Assembly: GCF_000295935.2 (NCBI RefSeq)
Contig: NZ_ALWO02000037.1
Span: 88,259-152,258, forward strand
Length of the DNA: 64,000 bases
From: Indibacter alkaliphilus LW1
GTDB taxonomy: Bacteria > Bacteroidota > Bacteroidia > Cytophagales > Cyclobacteriaceae
Reading direction: 5' to 3'
Shown here: positions 37,660 to 49,992 of the stretch, one piece after another
Layout of the letters: the number at the start of each line of letters is the position of its first letter
How positions within the stretch are numbered: position 1 is the stretch's first letter
Program-made: the position numbers and the translations under genes
Notes under the pieces: generated by a model
What the model was told of the DNA's origin: nothing
The model's database searches: none
The model's input: the letters and a program-made list of their open reading frames with translations, nothing else

Positions 37660-37985
37660 CTGAGATATTTGTAGATATTAAATTGATATTCTTGGATATT
37701 ATATTTCTACTGAATTTCCACAATATCCCGAATCGTTTCATTCTCGGGATCTCCGCTAAAGTTCCGATTTCTATCATATTCCCCAGTATCCATCAACATC
37801 CTATAGCAACACCTATTTCCATTTATTTCAATATATTTCTACCATATTTCAATCAATAACTTGTCTGTGGAGGCGGATCCAATATCAATTAATATCCACA
37901 AGTATCCATTAATATCAATCTGTATTCCCTATTTCAATATATTTCGCGAAGCATATTTCAATTTATATCTATCAATATCCATCCC
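37660..37985. repeat. 10-11-bp phased AT-rich array inside the Anbu operon
   Basis: Most of the 395 bases between the ATP-grasp and alpha-E genes consist of words such as GATATT, TATTTC and TATC at helical spacing. GATATT begins at 37664, 37674, 37685 and 37695. TATTTC begins at 37814, 37824, 37834 and 37845. TATC/TATT begins at 37883, 37893, 37903, 37913 and 37923. A palindrome ATCCCGA/TCGGGAT (37725-37750) sits within. No gene is seen here. Confidence 0.8.
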
Positions 37986-39413
37986 TTATTTATAAAGCAC
38001 CCAAGTATCCTTACTCCCCCCACCTTGTGAACTGTTCACCACCAAAGACCCCTTTTTCAAAGCTACACGGGTCAAAGCCCCCGGTATGACATTGATATCA
38101 TCTCCGTATAAAATGTATGGTCTCAGATCCACATGCCTCCCCTCCAGGCCCTCATCTGTCAGCGTAGGAACAGTTGAAAGTGAAAGTGTTGGTTGCGCAA
38201 TGTAATTATTAGGATTATTCTTAATCAGATTCCGGAATTTGGCATGTTCCTCCACTGTGGCTTTAGGCCCTATCATCATTCCATATCCGCCTGCCGCATT
38301 CGTCTCCTTGATGACTAATTCTTCGATATTCTCAAGGACATATTCTCTGTCCTTTTCTTCCCTGCAAAGGTATGTCGGGACATTGTTCAGAATCGGTTTT
38401 TCATTCAAGTAATATTCAATGATTCTGGGAACATAAGCATATACAGCCTTGTCATCGGCTACACCTGTTCCAGGTGCATTGGCAATGGCAATATTCCCTG
38501 CTTTATATGCTTCAAAAAGGCCTGGAATACCCAACATGGATTCTGGATTGAAAACTTCGGGATCCATAAAGGTGTCATCGATCCTCCTATACAACACATC
38601 GATTTGCTCTAAACCTTTGGTCGTCTGCATGTAGACATTTTTGTCCTTGACAATCAGGTCAATACCGGAAACCAGCTCTACCCCCATCTGAAGAGCAAGG
38701 TAAGAATGTTCAAAATAGGCTGAATTGTAAATTCCTGGAGTAAGTACACCTATCACCGGATTTTCTTTATCTGACAGGAACTGCAACATTTTAAGCAGCT
38801 TGACAGGATAATCAGATACAGGCATTACACCCAGTTTATTGATCAATTCGGGGTAGGCTCTCTTGATGATCTCCCTACTTTCCAGCATATAGGATACACC
38901 TGAAGGACACCTCAGGTTGTCTTCAAGAATGTAATATTCCCCACTTTTGTCTCTCACCAAATCAGTTCCTGTGATATGGCACCAGATTCCTTTAGGCGGC
39001 TTAAGGCCAATACAAGGCTCTAAATAATCCTGACTTTTTAAAATAAGCTCTTCTGGAACGACTTTGTCTTTGAGGATTTTCCTTTCATTATAAATATCAT
39101 CCAGAAAAAGATTCAAAGCCTTAATTCTTTGTTTCAATCCCGCCTCCAAGTGCTTCCACTCTTCGTGTGGAATAATACGGGGTACAATGTCCAAATGAAG
39201 AATTTTCTCTGTACCCTGATTGTCATGATACACATTAAAAGTCATCCCCATAGCTACCTGCGTCTTATTTGCAGAAAACTGTAACTGGGACATCTTTTTA
39301 GAACTTTTTTTTTTGATTTGTTGAAGAAATTCAGAATAATGGGCTCGACAATGACCCTCCTCGGTGAACATTTCATCAAAATTCTCACCGACATGGTAAT
39401 TTTCTGTATTCAT
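37986..39413 (-). CDS. Circularly permuted ATP-grasp type 2 ligase
   Basis: The 475-residue protein belongs to the circularly permuted ATP-grasp family (COG2308). Markers are DIVPRIIPHEEWKHLEAGLKQR near 95, CIGLKPPKGIWCHITGTDLVR near 153, EDNLRCPSGVSYMLE near 183, VLYRRIDD near 293 and the C-terminal SSQGGGSKDTWVL. It is the first gene of the alpha-E, Anbu, transglutaminase series. Such enzymes are predicted to make amide bonds, but the substrates are unknown. The long gap to alpha-E allows a second promoter. Confidence 0.9.
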   Translation of the reverse strand: MNTENYHVGENFDEMFTEEGHCRAHYSEFLQQIKKKSSKKMSQLQFSANKTQVAMGMTFNVYHDNQGTEKILHLDIVPRIIPHEEWKHLEAGLKQRIKALNLFLDDIYNERKILKDKVVPEELILKSQDYLEPCIGLKPPKGIWCHITGTDLVRDKSGEYYILEDNLRCPSGVSYMLESREIIKRAYPELINKLGVMPVSDYPVKLLKMLQFLSDKENPVIGVLTPGIYNSAYFEHSYLALQMGVELVSGIDLIVKDKNVYMQTTKGLEQIDVLYRRIDDTFMDPEVFNPESMLGIPGLFEAYKAGNIAIANAPGTGVADDKAVYAYVPRIIEYYLNEKPILNNVPTYLCREEKDREYVLENIEELVIKETNAAGGYGMMIGPKATVEEHAKFRNLIKNNPNNYIAQPTLSLSTVPTLTDEGLEGRHVDLRPYILYGDDINVIPGALTRVALKKGSLVVNSSQGGGSKDTWVLYK

Positions 39414-39690
39414 AGATTAAAAATTATGCTTGTTTTAAGGTTTCCTCTTAAGATACTGATTTTGATGGACAATCAGAAAGCATCGCTTTAAAAAATCCCA
39501 AACAAAACTATATTTATTTTTATATCAAATTAAAATCTTCCTTAATACTTGATATACTCCCTTTTATTTTATGGGCATTGGAGTTTTAATTTTTCGTAGT
39601 TTCAAGAGTTTTAAGATAAAAATTTTTCAACTTTAGAATGTTATTTAGAAAATGTTTATTTAAGTTTATTTAAATATTAAAATTAAAAAT

Positions 39691-40606
39691 ATGAGTAAAA
39701 ATTTAGTTATTTCCCTTTTACTTTTCCACTGTTTATCTCCGATCTACGGCCAATCTTGCGGAAATGACGGTTTTTGGAAAATCGGAACAACTTTTGGCAC
39801 TAAACGGCTATCAAGTAACTGTGGAGATTTTAACTGTCACGGCTTTGCCGCTGCATATTGGGAAAGTGGGTTGAATAATTCATTCCCAGCGTGGAATTCC
39901 GCGGTTCCAGGAAATGTAACAGTTACTACTCCTTTTCGATTATCGACTGGCGGTCCATCTGAAAACTATTTTCAAAATTCCTCAAAATATGTTCAAATCT
40001 GTAATCAAAGCCTAACGAATGTGGACGTGGTAAGTCAAAACTTCGGGACTTCTATTGGTAAACATTCACTTGTAAGAGATAAATCAACTAGCTCTTTTGG
40101 CCTGAAATTTATTTCTAAATATGGGTCAGAAAGCCCTGTAATCGGTCATGAATTTGAAGCCACTTGGTATGAGTTAAATAATGCAGTTAAAATTGAGCCT
40201 GACAAATTTTATGCTTATGTTGGGAAACTGCCACCCAATTTAATCCTGCCACAAAACCAAACAAATGCATTTTTCAATGCAACAAGGGAGTTATGTATCT
40301 TTTAAAATATTTGCCAGAAACAGCGTAAATGATACCTTGGCTATACGAAATGTTACGTATTATAATTATGGGAATTTCATGGTTTATCCAAATCCAAGTA
40401 TTTCGGAGTTCAATGTTAAAACTGAATACAAAGGGAAAATGGATATTAATTTCATTTCATTGGATACTGAATATAAGAAATTAATCACTTCAATTTCAAG
40501 TGAAGAAAAAGTCAATATTGAAAATATCCCAAAGGGTAATTATTGGATTATCATTACTATCGAAGGGGATACTGTTTATAAAACTAGATGGGTAAAAAAT
40601 GAATAA
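39691..40606 (+). pseudogene. T9SS-exported protein gene with a single frameshift
   Basis: Two overlapping frames belong to one gene. The first (39691-40305) has a signal peptide (MSKNLVISLLLFHCLSPIYGQ) and a domain with NCHGFAAAYWESG and GKHSLVRDKS, a Cys...His arrangement like papain/CHAP-type folds (inference). The second frame supplies residues from about MQQGSYVSFKIFARN and a type IX secretion C-terminal domain (VYPNPSISEFNVK, ending KTRWVKNE). The frames join if one T is removed from the five-T run at 40270-40274, giving NAFSMQQGSYV. The change could be real decay, phase variation or a sequencing error. Confidence 0.75.
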
Positions 40607-41420
40607 GTCGATCTTATTAGTTCCAATCTTTATGTCTGTAAGCTTATTTAGTTTAGGTCAGAATAAATTCATGGAAAATTTTGAAATCGGTTTTTCAGGT
40701 GGTGCAGCTATTCCTTTAGGGAATTTCAGATCTGTGAACATTGAAAATTCGCTGGACAGAAGTTCTTTGGATCAAGATTCAGAAAGGTTTCGTGGATTTC
40801 CAAAAGATAAAGGAGGGCAGGCAATATTTGGCTATGCCTTTGGCTCTCACTTAAGGTATAAAATCAATTCCTCCTTTTTCGTCAGCCTTAACTTTTTGCG
40901 TACTAATAATTCAATAGATATTAGTCCCCAACAAAGATTTTATGATGACAATTTTCGGTATCAGATAGATTTTGAAGGAAATGAATCAGAAATCCTTGGA
41001 ATGCTAATGAGCGATGATTACCGGGCTGATTTATTTTTTCTTAGTTTGGGCTATACCTTTAAGGTGAAAATCTTTGACCTATCTTTTTCAGGGTTAATAG
41101 GCCAAAATTCGCTTCATTTTCCTTTTTATTCTTGGAATTACCAGTTCTCGGAAACAGGTTCTATCCTTTTCAGACCCGCGGATTTCGCAGAAATCCCTAA
41201 ACCCACAAAACTGAATAATCTTCTCTATGGCTTAGAAGTAAAGGCATCATACCCCCTTGTAAATAAAATCAATTCATTTGTGTTACTTTCATACCTCCGA
41301 TCAGACCATCCGCATGAATACTGGACCTTGGCAAGAGGGGCCTCCTACGCTTATTTTATTGAGGACAGGATTGATTTCAGGATTTTTTTAGCGAGCGTTG
41401 GAGTTTCATTGAGTCTGTAA
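40599..41420 (+). CDS. Predicted outer-membrane beta-barrel protein
   Basis: The 273-residue protein has a signal peptide (MNKSILLVPIFMSVSLFSLGQ) and alternating amphipathic strands (FEIGFSGGAAIPLGNF, FFVSLNFLRTNNSIDI, FFLSLGYTFKVKIFDLSFSGLIG, LASVGVSLSL at the end). It overlaps the T9SS gene by 8 bases, so the two were probably co-expressed. No recognised family. Confidence 0.65.
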   Translation: MNKSILLVPIFMSVSLFSLGQNKFMENFEIGFSGGAAIPLGNFRSVNIENSLDRSSLDQDSERFRGFPKDKGGQAIFGYAFGSHLRYKINSSFFVSLNFLRTNNSIDISPQQRFYDDNFRYQIDFEGNESEILGMLMSDDYRADLFFLSLGYTFKVKIFDLSFSGLIGQNSLHFPFYSWNYQFSETGSILFRPADFAEIPKPTKLNNLLYGLEVKASYPLVNKINSFVLLSYLRSDHPHEYWTLARGASYAYFIEDRIDFRIFLASVGVSLSL

Positions 41421-41465
41421 TTTAAACAGGCAGGAAACACAATTTTTCCTACCTGTTTAAAAAAG
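41421..41465. terminator. Bidirectional terminator between convergent genes
   Basis: TTTAAACAGG-c-AGGAAA pairs with TTTCCT-a-CCTGTTTAAA (one mismatch), with A/T tracts on both sides. It separates the plus-strand barrel gene from metG. Confidence 0.85.
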
Positions 41466-41482
41466 AATTCAAATCGTTTAGT

Positions 41483-43543
41483 TTAAGAAATGGTAGAACC
41501 ATCAGACGTAGCTTCATGAGGCTGTAGCAATTTCAGGCTACCATCTTTATCCTCTGCCATCAAGATCATGCCTTCTGAATCTATACCCATCATCTTCCTT
41601 GGGGCAAGATTGATCAACATTACAACTTGTTTGCCTATCAAATCTTCAGGCTTGAAAAATTCAGCTACACCGGAAAGCACTGTTCTTTTTCCCAAACCTG
41701 TTTCCACAGTAAGTTTTAGTAATTTTTTGGACTTTGGCATGGCTTCAGCAGTCAAGACTTTGACTACTCTCATGTCCAGTTTCACAAAATCATCAAAAGT
41801 GATGATCTCTTTCATAGGCGCTGCTTTGGCGTTTGCCAATTCATTTTGTTTTTTCGATTCCAATAATTTATTCACTTGTGCTTCCACCACGTTGTCTTCT
41901 ATTTTTTCAAACAAAAGTGCAGCAGGATTGATTTTCACTCCTGACTGAAGAATATCTATCCTTCCGGCATCAGCCCATTTCAAATCTTCCAAGCTGAACA
42001 TCTCGAATATTTTCTGAGAAGTGAATGGTAAAAATGGCTCTCCTACCACTGCAAGATTAGCAGCGATGTTCAAAGCGATATTGAGAATGGTCCCGGTTCT
42101 TTCTTTATCCGTTTTGATGCTTTTCCAAGGCTCAGTATCGGCCAGGTACTTATTGCCTGTCCTGGCAAAATCCATCACAAAAGATAAAGCTTCTCTAAAC
42201 CTGTACCTTTCAATCGAAGCCGCTATTTTTTCAGGAAAGGCCTTGATTTCTTCCAATACATCTTTGTCAATCCCATGAAGATCTCCTACAGCAGGCACAT
42301 TTCCATCAAAAAACTTATGGGTCAAGACCACAGCCCTATTGATAAAATTACCGTATATCGCGACCAGTTCGGCATTATTTCTTGATTGAAAATCCTTCCA
42401 GGTAAAATCATTGTCTTTGGTTTCCGGAGCATTGGCTGTCAGGACATACCTCAATACATCCTGCTTGCCGGGAAACTCCTCCAAATACTCATGCAACCAA
42501 ACGGCCCAGTTACGGGAAGTAGAAATTTTATCCCCTTCAAGGTTAAGAAATTCATTGGCCGGCACATTGTCAGGCAATACAAAATCTCCATGTGTTTTCA
42601 GAATGGCCGGAAATATAATGCAATGAAAAACTATATTGTCCTTACCTATAAAGTGTACCAGCTTGGTATCTTTATCTTTCCAATAAGGCTCCCAAGCTAT
42701 TCCCTTTTCTGCTGCCCATTCTTTGGTAGAGGATATGTATCCAATCGGCGCATCAAACCACACATATAGCACTTTGCCCTCTCCGCCTTCTACAGGAACA
42801 GGTATTCCCCAATCCAAATCCCTGGTCATGGACCTTGCCTGCAAGCCATCTCCGGCCTCCAGCCAGGACCTGCACTGTCCAAGCACATTATTCTTCCAGT
42901 CATTTCCATGCTCTGTAAGGATCCAGTTTTTCAGAAAATCGGTATATCTGGCCAGGTCTAAAAACCAGTGCTTGGTTTCTTTCAGCACAGGAGTATTTCC
43001 CGAAAGTTTGGAAATGGGGTTGATCAGGTCGGTGGGACTTAGTGAAGAGCCACATTTCTCACATTGGTCACCATAAGCGCCTTCATGACCGCATTTGGGG
43101 CATGTTCCTTCTATGTATCTGTCTGCCAAAAACTGCCCTGCCTCCTCGTCAAAATATTGCTCTGTGGTCTGCTCTAAAAACTCACCTTTCCCGTATAAAT
43201 CCTTAAAAAATTCTGAGGCGGTTTCATGATGGATCTGCGCAGAGGTTCTGGAATAATGGTCAAAGCTGATTCCGAACTCGGCAAAACTCTTCTTCATTAT
43301 TTCATGATACCTGTTCACTACTTCCTGAGGAGTGATCCCCTCTTTCTTGGCTTTTATGGTGATGGCCACGCCATGCTCATCAGAACCACAGACATAGGCC
43401 ACATCTCTACCCATGGATCTGAGGTATCTCACATAAATGTCTGAAGGAATATAACAGCCTGCAAGATGCCCAATATGTAAGGGGCCATTAGCATAGGGAA
43501 GTGCTGAAGTAACAGTATATCTTTTGAAGGATTTATTTTTCAT
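41483..43543 (-). CDS. metG: Methionyl-tRNA synthetase
   Basis: The 686-residue enzyme has the class I HIGH box as LHIGH (22-26), a zinc-binding knuckle ([18 protein letters not shown] near 145-162), and the KMSKS-equivalent [10 protein letters not shown] near 340. A C-terminal tRNA-binding (EMAP-II-like) domain runs from about 580 ([18 protein letters not shown]), which gives dimerisation and tRNA affinity. It charges tRNA-Met. It is transcribed alone toward the shared terminator. Confidence 0.97.
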   Translation of the reverse strand: MKNKSFKRYTVTSALPYANGPLHIGHLAGCYIPSDIYVRYLRSMGRDVAYVCGSDEHGVAITIKAKKEGITPQEVVNRYHEIMKKSFAEFGISFDHYSRTSAQIHHETASEFFKDLYGKGEFLEQTTEQYFDEEAGQFLADRYIEGTCPKCGHEGAYGDQCEKCGSSLSPTDLINPISKLSGNTPVLKETKHWFLDLARYTDFLKNWILTEHGNDWKNNVLGQCRSWLEAGDGLQARSMTRDLDWGIPVPVEGGEGKVLYVWFDAPIGYISSTKEWAAEKGIAWEPYWKDKDTKLVHFIGKDNIVFHCIIFPAILKTHGDFVLPDNVPANEFLNLEGDKISTSRNWAVWLHEYLEEFPGKQDVLRYVLTANAPETKDNDFTWKDFQSRNNAELVAIYGNFINRAVVLTHKFFDGNVPAVGDLHGIDKDVLEEIKAFPEKIAASIERYRFREALSFVMDFARTGNKYLADTEPWKSIKTDKERTGTILNIALNIAANLAVVGEPFLPFTSQKIFEMFSLEDLKWADAGRIDILQSGVKINPAALLFEKIEDNVVEAQVNKLLESKKQNELANAKAAPMKEIITFDDFVKLDMRVVKVLTAEAMPKSKKLLKLTVETGLGKRTVLSGVAEFFKPEDLIGKQVVMLINLAPRKMMGIDSEGMILMAEDKDGSLKLLQPHEATSDGSTIS

Positions 43544-43690
43544 GTGTTTATAATTGTTTTTTTAATGACTACATGGAAACTCGCAATCGCAATAGCTATC
43601 AGGGTCATCCCTCCGTAGGTCGGCTCCGTCATGCTCGATTTCATGTATTAAAAACTCTTAAATATCAGTATAGTTGGATGATGTAAAATC

Positions 43691-44323
43691 TTATGTTTGT
43701 TGATATTCTTCTTTGGCTTCATCAGTCAAAATCCCCTGGTAAATGATCTGAATGGCCTGGTCATATATCTCGGAGGTTTTTAGCCCCATACTTTCTCTCA
43801 TTTCTTTTGGAAATTGTGAAAGGAATTTGGGATCAATCAGACTTTGGATAGCAGAAGCATACATAAAAACTACCAAGCTGATGTTGACATGGCTAGCGAC
43901 GTATCCTTTTTCCATTCCTTCCTGAATGAGTTTTTGAAAACGCAGATAGGCTGATTCTCTGATGTAATCCTGTAGTTCTTTCCAGATTTCGGGAGCATGA
44001 TCACGAAGATCCTCCAAGAGATCAGGATTGATCGGGGCCAGGTCCGTCGCCACTACTGTCAACAATGACTTCAATTTAGCTGCAAAAGGAATATATTTAT
44101 TATCCAAGAGTGTCTGAACCTTTATTGCCAAACTTGTTTTAAGCCTATCAAAAGTAGCTGAAAGCAATTCCATTTTACCTGGAAAATACTTGTAAAGGGT
44201 TTTCTTGCTCATGGCAAGCTCTTGGGCAATGTCATCCATCGTGGTATTCTTGTATCCCTGTTTGAGGAAAAGAGAATAAGCCACTTCAAGGATTTTGTTT
44301 TCTATATCTGCTTTTTTACTCAT
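43691..44323 (-). CDS. TetR/AcrR-family transcriptional regulator
   Basis: The 210-residue regulator has an N-terminal helix-turn-helix (EVAYSLFLKQGYKNTTMDDIAQELAMSKKTLYKYF, about 11-45) and a helical ligand domain. The start is placed at the ATG whose complement ends at 44323; an upstream ATG would add 12 residues outside the family pattern. It is divergent from ligA; the target is probably elsewhere or itself. A 130-base gap separates it from metG, upstream on the same strand with respect to the genome coordinates. Confidence 0.85.
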   Translation of the reverse strand: MSKKADIENKILEVAYSLFLKQGYKNTTMDDIAQELAMSKKTLYKYFPGKMELLSATFDRLKTSLAIKVQTLLDNKYIPFAAKLKSLLTVVATDLAPINPDLLEDLRDHAPEIWKELQDYIRESAYLRFQKLIQEGMEKGYVASHVNISLVVFMYASAIQSLIDPKFLSQFPKEMRESMGLKTSEIYDQAIQIIYQGILTDEAKEEYQQT

Positions 44324-44406
44324 AATTGCTGAATGGGAGGCAAATATAATTAATCCCAATTACAAACTGACCAAAGCATTAAAATGACTTCCAATAGAAT
44401 CTTTCC

Positions 44407-44437
44407 TTTGTGTTTGTTTGTACAAAGCTTAATTTTG
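44407..44437 (+). promoter_or_regulatory. Primary promoter of ligA
   Basis: TTTG (44407-44410), 19 bases, TAATTTTG (44430-44437) is an exact Bacteroidota promoter; transcription should begin near 44444, leaving a leader of about 26 bases before the ATG. Confidence 0.85.
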
Positions 44438-44445
44438 AACAATAG

Positions 44446-46928
<2,483 letters not shown>

Positions 46929-46929
<1 letters not shown>

Positions 46930-47429
46930 TGAAGTGGTTAAAAGACAAGCTTATTGAATGGCAGTTGGAAAAATTGTTAAAATCCTTACCCAAAAGAGAA
47001 GTCAGAATTCCTGACCAGTTCAGATGCATTGGTATTTTAGCAAATTCAGAAGAGGATTTTTTGGTTACTAAAGAGCTGCTGCGTGATCTCTGGGGCTATA
47101 AGGTGCGCATTATCGGGCTTTTCTATTCAGAAGAAGAGTCCAGAATATTGGAAGCTGTTTCCTACAAAAATTTCACTTGGTTTGCTTTACCATCGGATTA
47201 CTTTAATGAGTTTCTTTTAGAGAAAATGGATTTTATTCTCATTCCTTCTTTAAAGCTTAATCCATATTTACGTTATTTGCTGCTCCAAAATCAGACTGGT
47301 TTTACAGTAGGCCTTTATTCAGAAGAAAATAAGCCCTACCTAGACCTGATGATGAATGGTCAAAGTGATGACCTCAAAACCAACGTACATCACCTCATCG
47401 AATACCTAAAAAAAATCAAAGAAGCATGA
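46929..47429 (+). CDS. DUF6913-like protein
   Basis: The 166-residue cytoplasmic protein starts at the last base of the ligA stop (TAATG) and its end overlaps dapA by 4 bases, so it is translationally coupled on both sides. It has an N-terminal basic helix (MKWLKDKLIEWQLEKLLKSLPKR) and an alpha/beta core (CIGILANSEEDFLVTKELLRDLWGYKVRIIGLFY). The family call is from memory of similar proteins beside dapA in Bacteroidota, and no function is known. Confidence 0.65.
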
Positions 47430-48283
47430 ATAGATTAAAAGGCACGGGCGTAGCCCTCATCACCCCTTTCCATGAAGACCTTACCGTAGATTTCGAAGGC
47501 CTAAAAAAGGTGATCGATCATGTCGCTGAAGGTGGTGCTGATTACTTGGTCGTATTAGGAACTACCGGAGAAAGTGCTACCATGAGCAAAGCTGAAAAGA
47601 AAACAGTTCTTGAGGCAGCTCTGAAATATAACAAAGGAAGATTGCCAATTGTATACGGAATAGGAGGTAATAATACCCAAGCAGTCTTGGAAGAAATTTC
47701 TGATACGGACTTTAGTGGAATTGACGCCATTCTTTCTGTGAGTCCTTATTACAACAAGCCTAGTCAGGCCGGCATTATTGCCCATTATACAGCTGTAGCA
47801 GACACTTCACCGGTCCCTGTAATCCTTTATAATGTACCTGGAAGAACCATGTCCAATGTTTCTTATCAAACTACACTCACTTTGGCAAAGCACGCCAATA
47901 TCATAGGTATGAAAGAAGCAAGTGGTGACTTGTCCCAATGTATGAGAATTGCAGCCAAAATGCCTGAAGATTTTCTGCTGATATCAGGGGATGATATACT
48001 TACCCCATCCATGAAAGCAATTGGAGGCTCCGGAGTGATTTCGGTCTTGGCCAATGCCTACCCTACAATTTTTAAGTCCATTTGCCATGGAAATGCAGAT
48101 GAGTCAAGAGAAGCTGCTTTCAAATTACTGGATATCAACCCTTACATGTATGAAGAAAGTAATCCGGTAGGATTGAAATGCCTGATGAATTTCATGGGGC
48201 TTTGTGGAGATGCGGTAAGACTACCTTTGATGAAAGCTTCCCCGCGATTGAAAGAAAATATCAAAGCTAATATGATAAAGTAA
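47426..48283 (+). CDS. dapA: 4-hydroxy-tetrahydrodipicolinate synthase (DapA)
   Basis: The 285-residue TIM-barrel enzyme has GTTGES at 45-50, YYNKPSQ near 108-114, Tyr135 in LYNVPGRT and the Schiff-base Lys163 in GMKEASGD. It condenses pyruvate with aspartate semialdehyde in lysine and diaminopimelate synthesis. It is the last gene of the ligA-DUF6913-dapA run. Confidence 0.95.
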   Translation: MNRLKGTGVALITPFHEDLTVDFEGLKKVIDHVAEGGADYLVVLGTTGESATMSKAEKKTVLEAALKYNKGRLPIVYGIGGNNTQAVLEEISDTDFSGIDAILSVSPYYNKPSQAGIIAHYTAVADTSPVPVILYNVPGRTMSNVSYQTTLTLAKHANIIGMKEASGDLSQCMRIAAKMPEDFLLISGDDILTPSMKAIGGSGVISVLANAYPTIFKSICHGNADESREAAFKLLDINPYMYEESNPVGLKCLMNFMGLCGDAVRLPLMKASPRLKENIKANMIK

Positions 48284-48354
48284 AGAACCTTTTCTCCATT
48301 AGTCTTTAACTTTAGGATTGGAGGTTTTTTATCTTTTTTTTAGTAGAATAAACT

Positions 48355-49668
48355 ATGCAACAAGCAATTACCCTTTTAACACTCAATGAACTGATTCGGG
48401 ATACGCTGGACACTCATATGGAGCCAGGGTATTGGGTGATTGCGGAAATAGCAGAATTGAAACATGCCACCCAAGGTCACGCTTATCTGGATCTTGTAGA
48501 AAAAAACGGCAATAAGATTTCTGCAAAAATGAGGGCCAATATCTGGGCTTACACTTACAGATCCATTTCGGGTAAGTTCCAAAATACAACCGGCCAATCC
48601 CTGAAATCAGGTATGAAAGTATTGGCTTTGGTGGCAGTGACTTTCCATGAACTGTATGGTTTTAGCCTAAATATCAAGGACATTGACCCTAATTTCACAC
48701 TTGGGGAAAGGGCTAGACTTAGGCAAGAGGTCATAGACAGATTGACCCAAGAGGGCCATATGGAAACCAATAAAAGGTGTAAGCTTCCTGCAGTTCCACA
48801 AAAAATAGCAATTATCAGTTCTGCAACAGCTGCCGGATACGGGGATTTTATCAATCAAATCGACAAAAATAGATTTGGATACAGCATTCATAGAAAATTC
48901 TACCAAGCCACCATGCAGGGAAGCGATGCTGTCCCCTCAATTATCCAGGCATTTGATCAGATTCAAAACGATCAAATAAAAGAAAAATTTGATGGGGTCG
49001 TACTGATACGAGGGGGTGGAGCACAATTGGATTTGGATTGCTTTGATGACTATGAATTGGCCTTAAGTATTGCCAATTGCAACTTGCCAGTTCTGACAGG
49101 AATTGGACATGAAAGGGATGAAACCATTGCGGACTTAGTAGCCCATACGAGACTGAAAACACCCACCGCTGTGGCTGAGTTTATCCTCTCTGGCTTTCAG
49201 GAATTTGAGGAAAACTTGTTGTATGAAATGAAATTGATAGAACGTCATGCCCAGGCAATCTGCTCAAGTGAAAGTAAAAGTATCCAGGATCTTGAGGGAA
49301 AATTAAGAAATGTTTACAAAAATCAAATTCAACAGGGACATGAAAGCTTAAAATATAAAAAGGAGCAAATTCTTTCCTTCGTTAGGTATAGGGTATCAAT
49401 TGAAAATATGAAATTAAATAATTTTCAAAAAGATATCCGGACTCTAAGCCAAAACAAGATTCAGCAAGCAAAAAACCAGTTACTTCAATTTGACAAGGAA
49501 ATTAAAGTACTGAATCCGCAGACCTTTTTTGAAAAAGGCTATACAAGAACTGAGCTAAATGGGGTTCCTATCCATCTAGCTAATCCAAAAGAAGGGGATC
49601 AATTAGAGTCTTACACACAGAAGACAAAAATTTCAAGTATTATCAAAAAAATTGAAGACCATGAGTGA
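48355..49668 (+). CDS. xseA: Exonuclease VII large subunit
   Basis: The 437-residue protein has an N-terminal OB-fold (GYWVIAEIAELKHATQGHAYLDLVEKNG) and the catalytic exonuclease VII domain with LIRGGGAQLDLDCFDDYELA, GIGHERDETIADLVAHTRLKTPTAVAEFI, followed by a coiled-coil arm. With XseB it degrades single-stranded DNA to oligonucleotides. The ORF overlaps the xseB start by 8 bases. Confidence 0.95.
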   Translation: MQQAITLLTLNELIRDTLDTHMEPGYWVIAEIAELKHATQGHAYLDLVEKNGNKISAKMRANIWAYTYRSISGKFQNTTGQSLKSGMKVLALVAVTFHELYGFSLNIKDIDPNFTLGERARLRQEVIDRLTQEGHMETNKRCKLPAVPQKIAIISSATAAGYGDFINQIDKNRFGYSIHRKFYQATMQGSDAVPSIIQAFDQIQNDQIKEKFDGVVLIRGGGAQLDLDCFDDYELALSIANCNLPVLTGIGHERDETIADLVAHTRLKTPTAVAEFILSGFQEFEENLLYEMKLIERHAQAICSSESKSIQDLEGKLRNVYKNQIQQGHESLKYKKEQILSFVRYRVSIENMKLNNFQKDIRTLSQNKIQQAKNQLLQFDKEIKVLNPQTFFEKGYTRTELNGVPIHLANPKEGDQLESYTQKTKISSIIKKIEDHE

Positions 49669-49855
49669 TCAAATAAAAAGTTACGATGCAGCCATCAGCC
49701 GGATTGAAGAAATAGTCGCTTTATTGGAAAGTGGAGAAAAAGGTATGGATGAGCTTTCTGAACTGGTAAAAGAAGCTTCCAATCTGGTCAATCAGTGTAA
49801 AGAGAAGTTAAGGTCTACGGAAGAAGAAATCAATCAGGCGCTGAATAATAATTAG
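49661..49855 (+). CDS. xseB: Exonuclease VII small subunit
   Basis: The 64-residue helical protein (SYDAAISRIEEIVALLESGEKGMDELSELV, then CKEKLRSTEEEINQAL) matches XseB, which binds the XseA coiled coil. The ATG at 49661 is chosen; a TTG three codons earlier is also in frame. It overlaps the end of xseA. Confidence 0.93.
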   Translation: MSDQIKSYDAAISRIEEIVALLESGEKGMDELSELVKEASNLVNQCKEKLRSTEEEINQALNNN

Positions 49856-49942
49856 AATATTTCACAATAATCTATAAAATTGTCAAAGTTCACCATAATA
49901 ATGAACTAAAGTACATTTTTATGTTTTATTTATCTGAAAAAG

Positions 49943-49950
49943 TAATTTTG
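49943..49950 (+). promoter_or_regulatory. -7 box (TAATTTTG) before the gene at 49993
   Basis: An exact TAnnTTTG match lies 42 bases before the chosen ATG; no TTTG at the expected -33 distance. Transcription would begin near 49957, making the longer in-frame start at 49972 possible but leaving only a short leader. Confidence 0.5.
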
Positions 49951-49992
49951 GCACTTTTGTAGCGGTGCTAGGTGTATAACACATTTGGAGAA

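Noticed and set aside
43590-43660. GC-richer segment between metG and the TetR gene considered as an RNA gene
   Set aside because: No cloverleaf, terminator or promoter could be fitted; left unassigned.
48290-48345. Possible terminator after dapA
   Set aside because: Only a 5-bp CTCCA/TGGAG stem with a long loop is seen before the T tract; too weak to list.
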